Shown here one piece after another: positions 7,741-17,387 of a DNA stretch of 24,387 nucleotides. The first letter of the stretch is position 1. Every line of letters starts with the position of its first letter. Position numbers and translations under genes: made by a program. This DNA comes from Gyrodactylus bullatarudis (taxonomy: Eukaryota; Platyhelminthes; Monogenea; Gyrodactylidea; Gyrodactylidae): NCBI GenBank assembly GCA_012064415.1, contig SSNU01003030.1, forward strand, positions 1-24,387, in the 5' to 3' direction. Below the pieces are notes generated by a model. It did not search any database. It worked only from the letters and a program-made list of their open reading frames with translations, and was not told where the DNA came from.

Positions 7741-10700
7741 ATGTCTCACTTATTACCTCGAAGAGTTAATAACAAAACCCTTGTTTTTACAGTAAAGAAT
7801 TTATGCCAAACCAATAAAATTTATGGAGATGAAAATAATATTAGCCAAAGGTGAGTTGCTAGCAGAAAGGACACACATGTCCCAAATTTTTCTTGTTATA
7901 GCAACAAGAAATTAAGTTCAATATTTTTCTTCTGTAGACAAAGTCATTATGAGAATTCAGAATTTGTAAACATGGAATCTGAAAATTATGATATTAATGA
8001 TACAAAACAAGACACTAATAATAACAGTTTATCAGAAAAAGATGAAATAAATCAACAGAATGATAACAATAATAACAATTGCAATCGGAGTCAATCCAAG
8101 AATCAGGATCAGGAGACTAACATTAGAAATATCCTAAATTGGTTCAATGGGGAAGATCAAACTTTGCCTAGTAAACCTGATTTACAACAAAATAACCAAG
8201 AGTCTATTCAAAACACTTCAAGTGGTAAGCTCAAGACTATTTAAATGCATTTTTGAATACCATAATTGAGATATTTTGATAATCAATTTTTAAGGAAATT
8301 TTGCATATTTCAAAGTCACGCAAAACTCCCAGTTAGTTTCAGTTAAAATTTTTTGTAGATTTCAAAGTGAGAAAGTGATCAAAAGTTGATTTCAAGATCA
8401 CAATAAGACAAGAAAGTCCATTATTAACAATCTTCATACCGTGAAAGTGGGCCTAATAATCCAACTAGCTTTAAAAGCTATTTAATATGAAGATGGGAAT
8501 TTTTGATTAGTTAATTGTTTCATCAAGAAATCAAATTTGATCAAGATTTTTGATTTCAAATCTCGAGTTAACGTCAAACTCCTATATTTTTTGAACTTTG
8601 AATTGAAAACTTTTGTTGATTTCAAAGTGAGAGAGTGATCAAAAGTTGATTTTTGTGATCACGATTAGTCAAAGAAATCAGATATGATGAATCAGATTTT
8701 GCGAAAAAAATTTGATGATTCAAGACCCTTAAAAAATAATGAATTTATCTAGTTTTATGGTGATAATCGATTCTCTTGTCTTATTGTGATCTAAAAAATC
8801 AACTTTTGATCACTATCTCACTTTGAAATCAGTAGAATTTTTCAATTCTAGGAAAAATTAGGAATTTGGCGGTACTCTGAGATTAAAATTATACTATAAT
8901 TTCCTTAAAAACTGGTTTTTTCTATTAGACAAGTGGTAAACAAATTGTTTTCAAATTCTTTCAATCAGAATTTTGAATGAAAGCCAGGGTACATTGGCTA
9001 CGGAAGGGTTAATTGAGTTGATACCTTTCTTTTATTCAAATCTTGAGAAATTTCATAAGAAGACTCATAACCCGAGGATCATTTGAAAATAGACTTGAAT
9101 GAAATTTCTCATGAAAGTTTCATCAGTCCATATATTCAGGAGAAGGATCTGGACACTTGTGTAAAATTAATCAAAATATAACTGCTTTCTCACAGAAAAA
9201 ATCGAGATTTTGTGTGAATTACAACAAGATAGTGTATAAAATAATTTACCTTGAGTAGAGAAGAAGTTTTATTTTTTCTCTTTAGAGAAGAAGTAACGTG
9301 TTTTGTTCAATGAAGTATATAATCAGTTGTCCAATGTTCTTTTTTTACATACATTCAGCAAAAAAAGTTTTTACTATACATTAACTGAGAATAGTTATTT
9401 ATCAGAATGTTTTTCATATTCATGCATTCATGAGAATCAGTGAAAATAGTAAACACAGTGTCAAATGTAAGGCGAATGATCATTCTTACATAGTTCTTTT
9501 AACAACGAACTCAGATCAAGATATTGATTATTAGATAAACCTTAGCCCTGATATGAGCATTACAGTCATTTTACGAAATTATCGGACAATTTTTCGATAT
9601 TATAGGATTCGTTCACGAAAAATTAGTGGACAAGTTCCCAAAATAAGAATAATTGAAGGTGTAATTATCAAATTAGTGTAAATTTTCTCGAATCTAGTGG
9701 AATGCTCAAACAAATTTACTGGAGAGTTTTCCAATATTAAGAGAATGAGATAATTACAGGTTAGGATCTATTTGAATATAGTGGAGAGTTTATCGAAATG
9801 GAGAGACATTATTTCGTCTTTAATGGACAGTTTTTCGAAAACAAGCTTAACGTTATTAGTGGATTAGTTTGATTTCATAAAATAATGTTGAAATTTCTAT
9901 AGCTAGAATGGAAAAAAATGATTTTACTCCGTATCATGAGAGTAAATTGAAATATTTGAGAAAAGCCTTGAGGAAAGAACTATTAAAGGCTGCATAAAAT
10001 TAATTTTCGGCGTTATAAATCATTTATTTATTAAAAAATAGCTTGTAGAAAAAAAAATGATTCCACTAATAACGTTAAGCTTGTTTTCGAAAAACTGTCC
10101 ATTAAAGACGAAATAATGTCTCTCCATTTCGATAAACTCTCCACTATATTCAAATAGATCCTAACCTGTAATTATCTCATTCTCTTAATATTGGAAAACT
10201 CTCCAGTAAATTTGTTTGAGCATTCCACTAGATTCGAGAAAATTTACACTAATTTGATAATTACACCTTCAATTATTCTTATTTTGGGAACTTGTCCACT
10301 AATTTTTCGTGAACGAATCCTATAATATCGAAAAATTGTCCGATAATTTCGTAAAATAACCTGAGTCTTTTTTAGGATAGATAATAATCCTTGTAAAAAT
10401 CATTACTATGATTAGAACAATAATTATAATTATAGCACTGTCTTATATGGAAAAATTCTACACGATGATATTTTCCACTTTTGTTCGCTGGTTTCAGACA
10501 TGTGCTTCTTAAAAAATTCTTCAACAGCATTTTCGAGTTATTCAATAAAACTGATCACCTCGACTTCCAGTGCTTAACAGTGGTAGTAATTCATCAATCA
10601 AATTAATCTGCAACTCCATCTTTGTTCTGATTTTTAAGTGTTGAAAAATAGAGATTTGTCAATTTTCGAACCCGTCATTTTGAACTGATCATGGAGCATC

Positions 10701-12513
10701 ATATTATCAATTTCCAAGCAGTAATAATTATTATGATTATCATTATAATGCACGTAAATGGAGTGTTTTTTCAATAAAAGATAAAAGAGTAATTATTTTC
10801 TTTGTCTGATGATGATCCTGAAAAATAGTTTTTGGTTTCTCTCAGATCTTGAAATCAACAAAAATTTTCAACTCAAAGTTTAAAAAAATGAAGAAATCGC
10901 GCCAGCTCGAAATTTAAAATGTCTCCAAAATTTTCCAAAAAGAATTTTTATTCAAAATGAGGTTTCTTGTAAAAATCATGTATTCCCAAATTCATTGAGA
11001 ATAGCTTTAGATTTTATAAATTCTCTCAGTGAAGTTCATTGATAAATTTTTTTTTTTTGAAATCATAACATTTATTAAAGAGATCAAATTTAACATATAG
11101 AATCTGATATACATAATAAAATGAGTTCATATAAGATTTTAATATAATGACAGACCCAACCAAAAGAGCTTCAGATCACTGAAAAAAGTATAGCTTTTTG
11201 TTAGCTTTTTGTACGTCAAAACAATTCTTGCTACTGTGTACTGACGAGAGACAAAATTCATTCATAGATGCAAGATTTTTTCTTCATTTATTTTAAAAAT
11301 CTGAAAAATAAACTTCTTATCTATGAAGAAGTAAATTCATTAATATTTCCGGGCAATAAAAACTGATTATGGAATACTTTTTACAAGCATTGGTATCTTA
11401 TCTTTTATTTTATTGGGCTTTTCAAGACTGTTGAGAGGGATTAATCACACATTAAAAAAGTAGAAATAAACAGTCAATGTAAAGGAGGGAATTAACTCTT
11501 GACGAACGAAAATTTTCTAAACTAAATTGTCCCCTCAAAATCCCCAATTTAACCCTTAAAGTCCCACAGTGATAGTTCTATCACATGTCATTTTAGCAAC
11601 TCATTATTATTCAGAAAATACCTCGTTTACCACCCATAGGCGAAGATCTTGGCTCTATCATTCGTCAAACTCGCGCTATACTAATTTAAAGAAAGTTGAT
11701 TTTTTCGATCGATAAATCCTGAACCAAAAATAATTGCTTTGAAAACAACTGTAGATTCGTAATCAGCGTATTCACAAACAATAGGATAGACAAAAGATTG
11801 AATGCGAGTCAAGAAAAACTATTCTCTGGGACTTTAAGGGTTAAACAGCCACATTGATTGCCGGTAAAGAATTTGTCGTTGAAAATTTGAAATTTGACTT
11901 TCACATCATGATAATTTTAGATGCATGCTCAACTATTATTTGGTTTGAACTCTAGTTCACTTTGAAAAAATAAAAGCTCATTTATTTCTTATGATCTAAA
12001 CCCAAATGAACGTTGATCAATGATGAGTCATTATAGATTCCCATGTTTATGCTTTACTTTGCAAAAATCTTCATCTTAAGCTTTAACATTTTTTTCATAG
12101 ATTTTCCCAGTGGCCAATTTTTTAATGAATACCGAGATTACCTCCTGAGTATTATGACAGATAGACTTTTTTCCATATCAAAAGAATTCCTCGGCCAGTA
12201 CAATTCCAGGGGTGCTAATTTCACATTGATTTGCTCAAGACTATCAGCATGTCTCTCGATGCTCAACTCATTAAAATCTCTTCAAATGCCCAGAGTTAAT
12301 TACTATCCTGGACATCAAGGAAAATTATCAAGCAACTTTTCTCCCTTTTACAATCAAAATGGTAACACCTCATTCCTTAATAACCCTGGTAACTCAAGCT
12401 GTGGATTTTTGGTTAATAATTCGTTTCCAATAACTCCCTTATCTCAGTCGACATTCAACTCTTCCGAATCCATCTGTGATCCATTTCATGATGCTGAGAA
12501 TGAAAATCTTTAG
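7741..12513 (+). CDS. three-exon gene, 269-aa asparagine-rich protein of unknown function
   Basis: I join exons 7741-7850, 7938-8224 and 12101-12513; phases match and the sum is 810 nt. Splice sites are AAAG|GTGAGT to TTCTGTAG|AC (87-bp intron) and AGTG|GTAAGC to TTCATAG|AT (3876-bp intron). ATG 7741 is chosen because an in-frame TAA stands directly before it (7738-7740). Residues 1-48 are basic to neutral. Residues 49-132 are rich in N, Q, D, E and S and likely disordered, with a run of five N. Residues 139-178 look helical and ordered (EYRDYLLSIMTDRLFSISKE). The C-terminal 90 residues are again N/S/P-rich. No signal peptide or membrane segment is seen. AATAAA lies at 12621-12626. I do not recognise the family; the composition would suit a regulatory or scaffold protein, but that is only inference. 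Further 5' exons cannot be excluded. Confidence 0.55.
8285..8905. repeat. decayed copies of a long-inverted-repeat miniature family
   Basis: The core word GATTTCAAAGTGAGA, followed by GTGATCAAAAGTTGATTT and a GATCAC/AAGACAAGAA tail, occurs at about 8356-8413 and 8620-8672 and inverted at about 8773-8836. ATATGAAGATGGGAATTTTT near 8486 resembles the terminus of the better preserved element at 20359-21035. The outer ends (TTTTTAAGGAAATT near 8292, AATTTCCTTAAAAA near 8900) are also inverted copies of each other. Confidence 0.6.
9568..9863 (+). repeat. left arm of a 296-bp inverted repeat
   Basis: The arm starts ATTTTACGAAATTATCGGAC and ends AACGTTATTAGTGGA. Reading it against the reverse complement of 10062-10357, I found no mismatch or gap across 296 bp. 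Inside, a word like TRGTGGA(C/G)AGTTT recurs several times, as in subterminal transposase-binding repeats of some DNA transposons. No open frame spans the arm. Confidence 0.93.
10062..10357 (-). repeat. right arm of the 296-bp inverted repeat
   Basis: This is the inverted partner of 9568-9863. A 198-bp non-coding spacer (9864-10061) separates the arms. The two arms being identical, in a region where other repeats have decayed, points to recent origin, continued gene conversion, or (less likely) an assembly artefact. A clear target-site duplication was not found (left flank ...TTACAGTC, right flank AACCTGAG...). Confidence 0.93.
10795..11000 (-). repeat. decayed half of the long-inverted-repeat miniature family
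   Basis: Bits such as GATCCTGAAAAATAG, GAAATCAACAAAAATTTTCA and GTAAAAATCATGTATTCCCAA follow, in order, the right half of the element at 20359-21035, with many substitutions and gaps. Confidence 0.45.
11549..11844. mobile_element. TTAA-flanked miniature element, copy 1 (288 bp)
   Basis: The unit 11553-11840 starts CCCTTAAAGTCCCA and ends TGGGACTTTAAGGG, an exact inverted pair of 14 bp apart from neighbouring differences, with TTAA on each side (11549-11552, 11841-11844). TTAA duplication with CCC... ends is the habit of piggyBac-type transposons. A longer relative is at 22464-22926. The element has no coding capacity and would depend on a transposase elsewhere. Confidence 0.75.
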
Positions 12514-12875
12514 ATGAAAAAAAAAATTTGAAATTATTTCCTAAAACCTGTTATTATTTGTATATTAAAACAAATTTTTTATTATATTTACTTTTCATTT
12601 TTAATAATTTAATAGCTTGAAATAAACTTTTTTTCAAAATTTATTCCCGTATTGTTATTCTCGGATATGAATTTTCGTATCCAAAATAATGTGGATAATA
12701 AAATTGAAGAAGGCAGCTATTCTCTAATTTAGCTAATAAAGCTTGTTGCGTTAAAACGAGAATTTATTATCTTCAAAATAGATTTTTCATTTGAATTTTC
12801 TTCTTTTCAAATATTGAATTTTGAAGATTTAAGGCAATTCGATACAGACATTTTAAATTCAACAATAAAAATTAA
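12514..12875. other. convergent intergenic stretch with polyadenylation signals
   Basis: This AT-rich stretch between the two convergent genes holds AATAAA at 12621-12626 on the plus strand. On the minus strand, TTTATT near 12763 and 12643 reads AATAAA. Around 12833-12868 it resembles 18484-18511 upstream of the second copy of the duplicated segment. Confidence 0.5.
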
Positions 12876-13043
12876 GAGAAACTCGCAATCTTCAAGAAAA
12901 AGTTGAACTTCAAAATTTTGGATCATTTTCCTTCCAACAAAATAACTTTGATGAAAATAATTCCCATCTCTGAAAATTGTTCTCAAATTGTTCGAAATAA
13001 AGAAAGAAATGATTTTGAACATATTTTTATTTCCTCTTTTTGA
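12876..13043 (+). pseudogene. duplicated coding-like segment, copy 1
   Basis: A 55-codon frame opens after TAA 12873-12875 and ends at TGA 13041-13043, overlapping the 3' end of the antisense 1437-aa gene by 17 bp. It shares KKKLNFKILDHF exactly with the frame at 18482-18688. The DNA has 36 identical bases in a row, and both frames end in a similar way (...ISSF and ...ITSSL). There is no ATG at its head, and about 35 nt appear lost relative to the other copy. It is probably a broken exon of an unknown gene, though an uncharacterised repeat is possible. Confidence 0.4.
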
Positions 13044-16000
13044 CTTCTTTTATATAGTCCAATGTATTTACAATGTGAGAGTGAATTCGATCTAATGGGA
13101 CCTTCAAATTGAAATAACCCAGAATAGTCTCTTTACTTTCGTTGTATTCTCCTTTCAGTGGTTTTACAATAAATCCATAGTTGAATTTATCATTGATTAG
13201 AACTATGCACAACAGACTATAACGCCATTCCACAAAACTAAATGTCAATTTCTTCTGGATTAGTAGATGATTTTGAGTTGTTGTTGATATGTTTGCTAAC
13301 TTTTCATCAATGTAGGTTATAACTTTGGAAAAAGTCTCAGAGCTATTCGCTAAAATGTAATATTTCCAAATTGGATTCGATTTGAAAATTCCCTCAAGTT
13401 TGTGCAGCGTTATTTGTCTAGACTCCTTCGGCTTTGGCTTTTGTATTTTACGATAGTTGAAGAAATAACTAGCATTTATCGTTTCCTCAATGTCATGAGT
13501 TTTTCTTGATCTAGGTTTTTTGAGAACAATTTCTGTGCGGATTCTATTAAGAATTATTTTTTCGTCCTTTTCATCTTTCAAATAGATTTTACTGATTTCG
13601 TTTGAATCGACCAAGAAGATAGCCTCTATCAGGTCCGAGTAGGCTGATAGTTCCGGGGCAAGGCCTTTATCTACATCTTTGTATTGCCATAAAAAGGAGA
13701 ATATGTAAAGCTTATCCAACAAACTAGAATGATATTTGATGAGTATAACATATTGAAGATTGCAACCGCATTGAAATATTCTTGATCTATTCTCAACTGT
13801 ATGCTTAAGAATTTCAATTTGTTTATCAGTCAAGTTGACTTGATGACTAAAATAAAGCTTCGGTCCATCAAATATAATGATTTTCTGTTTCGAATTTTTG
13901 AGAAGATTTTTGAGTTTTGCTAAATTAACCGAATTTGGGTGAATTAGTTTCTTAACACTCTCGTAAAAGTGTTTACCTATGTCATTTTCGGCAAATCGAT
14001 AAGAATTGGAAATATCCTTGATATAACTTCCCTCGCATATACCATCAACAGATCCTGGAACACTAAGATAAACTAAAAATCGATTCTCTATGAATGTGAT
14101 CACTTTCTTATATGCAAATATCTCATAGAGTACAATGTTGTCAATTAACTTTGGAAGCTCATGGTTCTTTTCAATTTTCATCTTCAAAGGGTTATTATAT
14201 GAGTCTCCGAATATGCATCTGTTGACAAAATCATATTCAATTATATTAAAGTCGATTTGAGCAAAATGATGGAAAATGACTTCATCAGCTACCCAGGAAA
14301 TTTTTTCATCTTTCCAAAGACCAATGTAATGACGATCGAATGTTATTAGAATACAGCACAAATTTTTCTTGTCACTATAAATTCTCTCTCGAAAGAAATT
14401 ATCAAAACTTTCATTGTTTTTGAATTGAAATAGAATGCTAAAAATTTGCAAGGTAAGCTGATTAGCCTCGCGAGCTCTCAGCTTCTTCTTGGCCAAATAG
14501 ACGCATTCCCATTGGTGAAAATTGAACAAATAATCTACGTATAAATTTTTGAGACTGGAACAGTCTTCAATTTTTTTTGAATTAATCATAATCTCCTTAA
14601 TTACTGTTGGAGACAGTTTTTCATTTCTTTCAAGCCGATAGGCTACATTCTTCTTTGTCATTTGATGGAACAAACCAGCAACATCAATATTATCATTGAC
14701 TATATCCAGGATCTTTTCGCCATCAAGCAGCTTTGATTTAAGTTCAAGTTCAAAATTGAAGATAGCTTCATCATCAATTTTGTATTTGAAAAAAACCAAT
14801 ATCCATTGATTGAATATTGTGAATATTTGATACTTGCATTTGAAAAAGGGATATTGATCCTTATTTTCCAAGATTAAAATTTCAGAATCCTTCAAACCAT
14901 AATACTCCTCGATCCATTTTCTTGATTCTAAGATGACCTGGCTCGTTTCATCAAAATCAAGATAGTTTTCTCTCAAATTTGTGTAAAGTATCTTGCTTGA
15001 AAATTCCTCGTGTGTACTATCGTGAATGTGATATATTAAAATTCGATTCTTTATTAAGCTTAACGCTTTTATTCCACACTGGAATAAATTTTTCGAAATA
15101 GGATTAAGGTTTATTCCATTCTTGGAGATAATCTTGGATATTTCATCCTTCAAACGATTCAGCATAGGTTTACTTACATATTTCTCAAAAAAGAATAATG
15201 CAGTATAATTGAGAATAGTCTCTTTGTGAATAAAGATAGGTCGTTTGGAGTAGTCAATAAATTCTCGAAAGAAGAACTGGATCATATATTCTTCAGATTT
15301 GAAGATTTTCTTATTCTCCCATGGAATTCTGACCGTCAATTTTGATTCATGAAATCCAAGGAGACCAATAACAAGCTTCGACTTAAATATATTCAATAAC
15401 AATAAAGTCCTTGTTTTTAGATATTCCTCAAGGCTCTTCTTTATAATACTTGTATCACTTACTTTTGTGGTAGTGAATAAATAAAAATTATACGGTCCAA
15501 AGTTGAAGGAGTAGAAATATTTTGAATTAGCAATTGGGCTAGCACAAAATTCATTAAAGGATTGACTCTTGAATGGGAAAAAATTTAAATAATCCGAACA
15601 GTATTGATTGTTCATTCTTCCAGGATAGAAATATTCAACAATATCCAAATTACCCTTGTATTCAAGCAACTTTGAGCCATTAAAAATACATATTGTTTCC
15701 AAATTTGGATAAGACTCCAAATTTAACTTTGATAGTGGGTCAGACTCACTGATCTCAGGATAATAGCAAGCCATACCCTTCAATTTTTTATGAAAGTAAT
15801 GAATTTCGAAATTTTTGTAAAATACTTTATGTTCATACTCGTGTGATTTCTTGATATTTTCATAGTTAACGAATTTATAAACGGTATTCTTTGGTTTTTT
15901 AATTTTCAACGAGCCCTTTGGAAACTCGAACAAAATCTTTCCGAAATAATAAACTAGAATTGATTTGAAACATGGTATCTTGATGAGGTACTCACAAAAT

Positions 16001-17340
16001 TTGACAACATTTTTCACGACGCGTCGGGCAAACGTACAACAAAATTTTTCAAGAATATTTATTTCAAAACTCTTTGCTTTACCGATAAAGACAATGAAAT
16101 AGTATGGATGCGAGCCAAAATGGAAATAATTTGTTTCCTTCGAGAGAAGACTTGGTGTTCTACGTACCTTTTCAATTTTCTTGTTTATCGTATAGGTCAA
16201 AACCTCGTGGAATTCTTTGAAAGTCAACTGTCTTGATGTGGTTAAAATTATCATTTTATTCTTGATAAATATAACTCCGGAGAGATAGGTTGAATGAGAA
16301 ACATCATTGGTAATAAATTGTTTGTTAATTTTCTTATCTATAATTGCTTTATTGTAAAAGTCAGTTATATATTCGAGAATTTCATCGTTTACCAAAGCCT
16401 TGAAAAAGAAATGGCCATAAATTCCTTCTTTCAAAGGTATAACAGCATATGGATTAACAAGGAATGGCACCTTTCTTATCAAATCATTCAAATAGCGCAA
16501 ATGTTCAGCTCTGCGGAATTCTGGCAAAATGATCTTGAATTTTTTTCCATACCGCTTTGGTGCAGTGAAAACCAAGTCGGTACCCTTGAAAATGAGCAAA
16601 CATAGTTCTTTATCAATTATATCGGAAAATTTATTTTCCCTTATTGCATTCCAGATAGCGATCATTCTTCTTGTGAAATAATGATTTTCATCGATTTCCT
16701 TCAAATAAAAAAATGCCACTGTAAACTTGTCCATCACGAATATTCGCTGATTCGTAGCCTTCAAATTTGATTTGTCGCATTCAATTCTGAGAGAATGATC
16801 CTCGTAACAGTCAATATGTTTGAGAATATAATTCCAAACAACAGAATTCAAATGGTTAAGATTCGAATTCAGGTAGTATCCAATCATTTTACCCATGGGA
16901 TAAAGTCTACTCACCAAGAGGCTCAACAAGTATCGTCCATCTAACAGGGAAAATTCTTTTGAATATTTTGAGACAATTTTCTTCATTTGCTTCTTGAAAA
17001 ATTCATGTAAATCGTTGTAGGCCTTTGGCATCAAGTAGATATCGATAAGATGATTTGAGTCCACTGCATAGGATAAGACGAGAATTTCCTTTGTAAACTC
17101 ATATTTACCATCTGGAAGATGTTTAACACCTTCAGAAACTTTGGTATATTTCTGTTGTCCTTTGTGCTTGATTGTCATCTGAAATAAATCCGGATGTGCT
17201 AGGAGGGCATCAAACCATTGGGATTGATTCAGATTAAATTTTGAATGATTTTCAAGGAAATGTAACTCATGAAACTCCACAGTTTCAAATTCAATCTTGA
17301 TTTCCTCATTTATAGTAAATGATTTTTGGAAAACTTCCAT
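13027..17340 (-). CDS. intronless 1437-aa protein of unknown function with repeated modules
   Basis: This is a single uninterrupted frame of 4.3 kb in sequence where random frames rarely exceed 100 codons, so selection has kept it open. I do not recognise the family. There is no signal peptide or clear membrane helix. The protein is rich in K, I, F, Y, L and N, partly because of AT-rich DNA. A unit with a beta-hairpin look (four hydrophobics, a polar turn such as KNK/ENR/DGP, then alternating hydrophobics) recurs near residues 250, 356, 462, 550, 652, 761, 841, 997, 1080 and 1153, often with a helical stretch after it. FQCG occurs at 753-756 and again at 1189-1192, each followed by a similar strand. 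This suggests an old tandem duplication of a domain of roughly 100 residues. The first ATG (17340) is used; TAA is at 13027-13029 with AATAAA overlapping it. A TATA box lies about 40 bp upstream. It converges on the three-exon gene. Whether it is a host orphan or a captured viral or mobile gene is open. Confidence 0.88.
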   Translation of the reverse strand: MEVFQKSFTINEEIKIEFETVEFHELHFLENHSKFNLNQSQWFDALLAHPDLFQMTIKHKGQQKYTKVSEGVKHLPDGKYEFTKEILVLSYAVDSNHLIDIYLMPKAYNDLHEFFKKQMKKIVSKYSKEFSLLDGRYLLSLLVSRLYPMGKMIGYYLNSNLNHLNSVVWNYILKHIDCYEDHSLRIECDKSNLKATNQRIFVMDKFTVAFFYLKEIDENHYFTRRMIAIWNAIRENKFSDIIDKELCLLIFKGTDLVFTAPKRYGKKFKIILPEFRRAEHLRYLNDLIRKVPFLVNPYAVIPLKEGIYGHFFFKALVNDEILEYITDFYNKAIIDKKINKQFITNDVSHSTYLSGVIFIKNKMIILTTSRQLTFKEFHEVLTYTINKKIEKVRRTPSLLSKETNYFHFGSHPYYFIVFIGKAKSFEINILEKFCCTFARRVVKNVVKFCEYLIKIPCFKSILVYYFGKILFEFPKGSLKIKKPKNTVYKFVNYENIKKSHEYEHKVFYKNFEIHYFHKKLKGMACYYPEISESDPLSKLNLESYPNLETICIFNGSKLLEYKGNLDIVEYFYPGRMNNQYCSDYLNFFPFKSQSFNEFCASPIANSKYFYSFNFGPYNFYLFTTTKVSDTSIIKKSLEEYLKTRTLLLLNIFKSKLVIGLLGFHESKLTVRIPWENKKIFKSEEYMIQFFFREFIDYSKRPIFIHKETILNYTALFFFEKYVSKPMLNRLKDEISKIISKNGINLNPISKNLFQCGIKALSLIKNRILIYHIHDSTHEEFSSKILYTNLRENYLDFDETSQVILESRKWIEEYYGLKDSEILILENKDQYPFFKCKYQIFTIFNQWILVFFKYKIDDEAIFNFELELKSKLLDGEKILDIVNDNIDVAGLFHQMTKKNVAYRLERNEKLSPTVIKEIMINSKKIEDCSSLKNLYVDYLFNFHQWECVYLAKKKLRAREANQLTLQIFSILFQFKNNESFDNFFRERIYSDKKNLCCILITFDRHYIGLWKDEKISWVADEVIFHHFAQIDFNIIEYDFVNRCIFGDSYNNPLKMKIEKNHELPKLIDNIVLYEIFAYKKVITFIENRFLVYLSVPGSVDGICEGSYIKDISNSYRFAENDIGKHFYESVKKLIHPNSVNLAKLKNLLKNSKQKIIIFDGPKLYFSHQVNLTDKQIEILKHTVENRSRIFQCGCNLQYVILIKYHSSLLDKLYIFSFLWQYKDVDKGLAPELSAYSDLIEAIFLVDSNEISKIYLKDEKDEKIILNRIRTEIVLKKPRSRKTHDIEETINASYFFNYRKIQKPKPKESRQITLHKLEGIFKSNPIWKYYILANSSETFSKVITYIDEKLANISTTTQNHLLIQKKLTFSFVEWRYSLLCIVLINDKFNYGFIVKPLKGEYNESKETILGYFNLKVPLDRIHSHIVNTLDYIKEVKKRK

Positions 17341-17380
17341 TTTATCATTCAGTTTGAAAATTCGATAAATAGCACTAGGA

Positions 17381-17387
17381 TTTTATA
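17381..17387 (-). promoter_or_regulatory. TATA box for the 1437-aa gene
   Basis: The minus strand reads CAGTATAAAATCC, with TATAAAA at 17387-17381, about 41 nt before the ATG. With the usual 25-30 nt from TATA to start site, the leader would be only about 10-15 nt. That agrees with an intronless gene having its own core promoter. Confidence 0.45.

Larger units (their letters stand above)
8225..12100 (+). other. intron 2 of the three-exon gene, filled with repeats
   Basis: The intron starts GTAAGC and ends TTTTTCATAG. It has no coding region I can support. It holds the decayed miniature family at 8285-8905, the 296-bp inverted repeat at 9568-10357, another decayed piece at 10795-11000 and a TTAA-flanked element at 11549-11844. 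The intervening sequence (about 8910-9560, 10360-10790, 11000-11545, 11850-12100) is AT-rich and featureless to me. Confidence 0.5.

Noticed and set aside
13027..17340. Viral origin of the 1437-aa gene as a firm call
   Set aside because: Length, AT content and lack of introns would fit, but I see no diagnostic viral motif and no neighbouring viral genes; kept only as a possibility.
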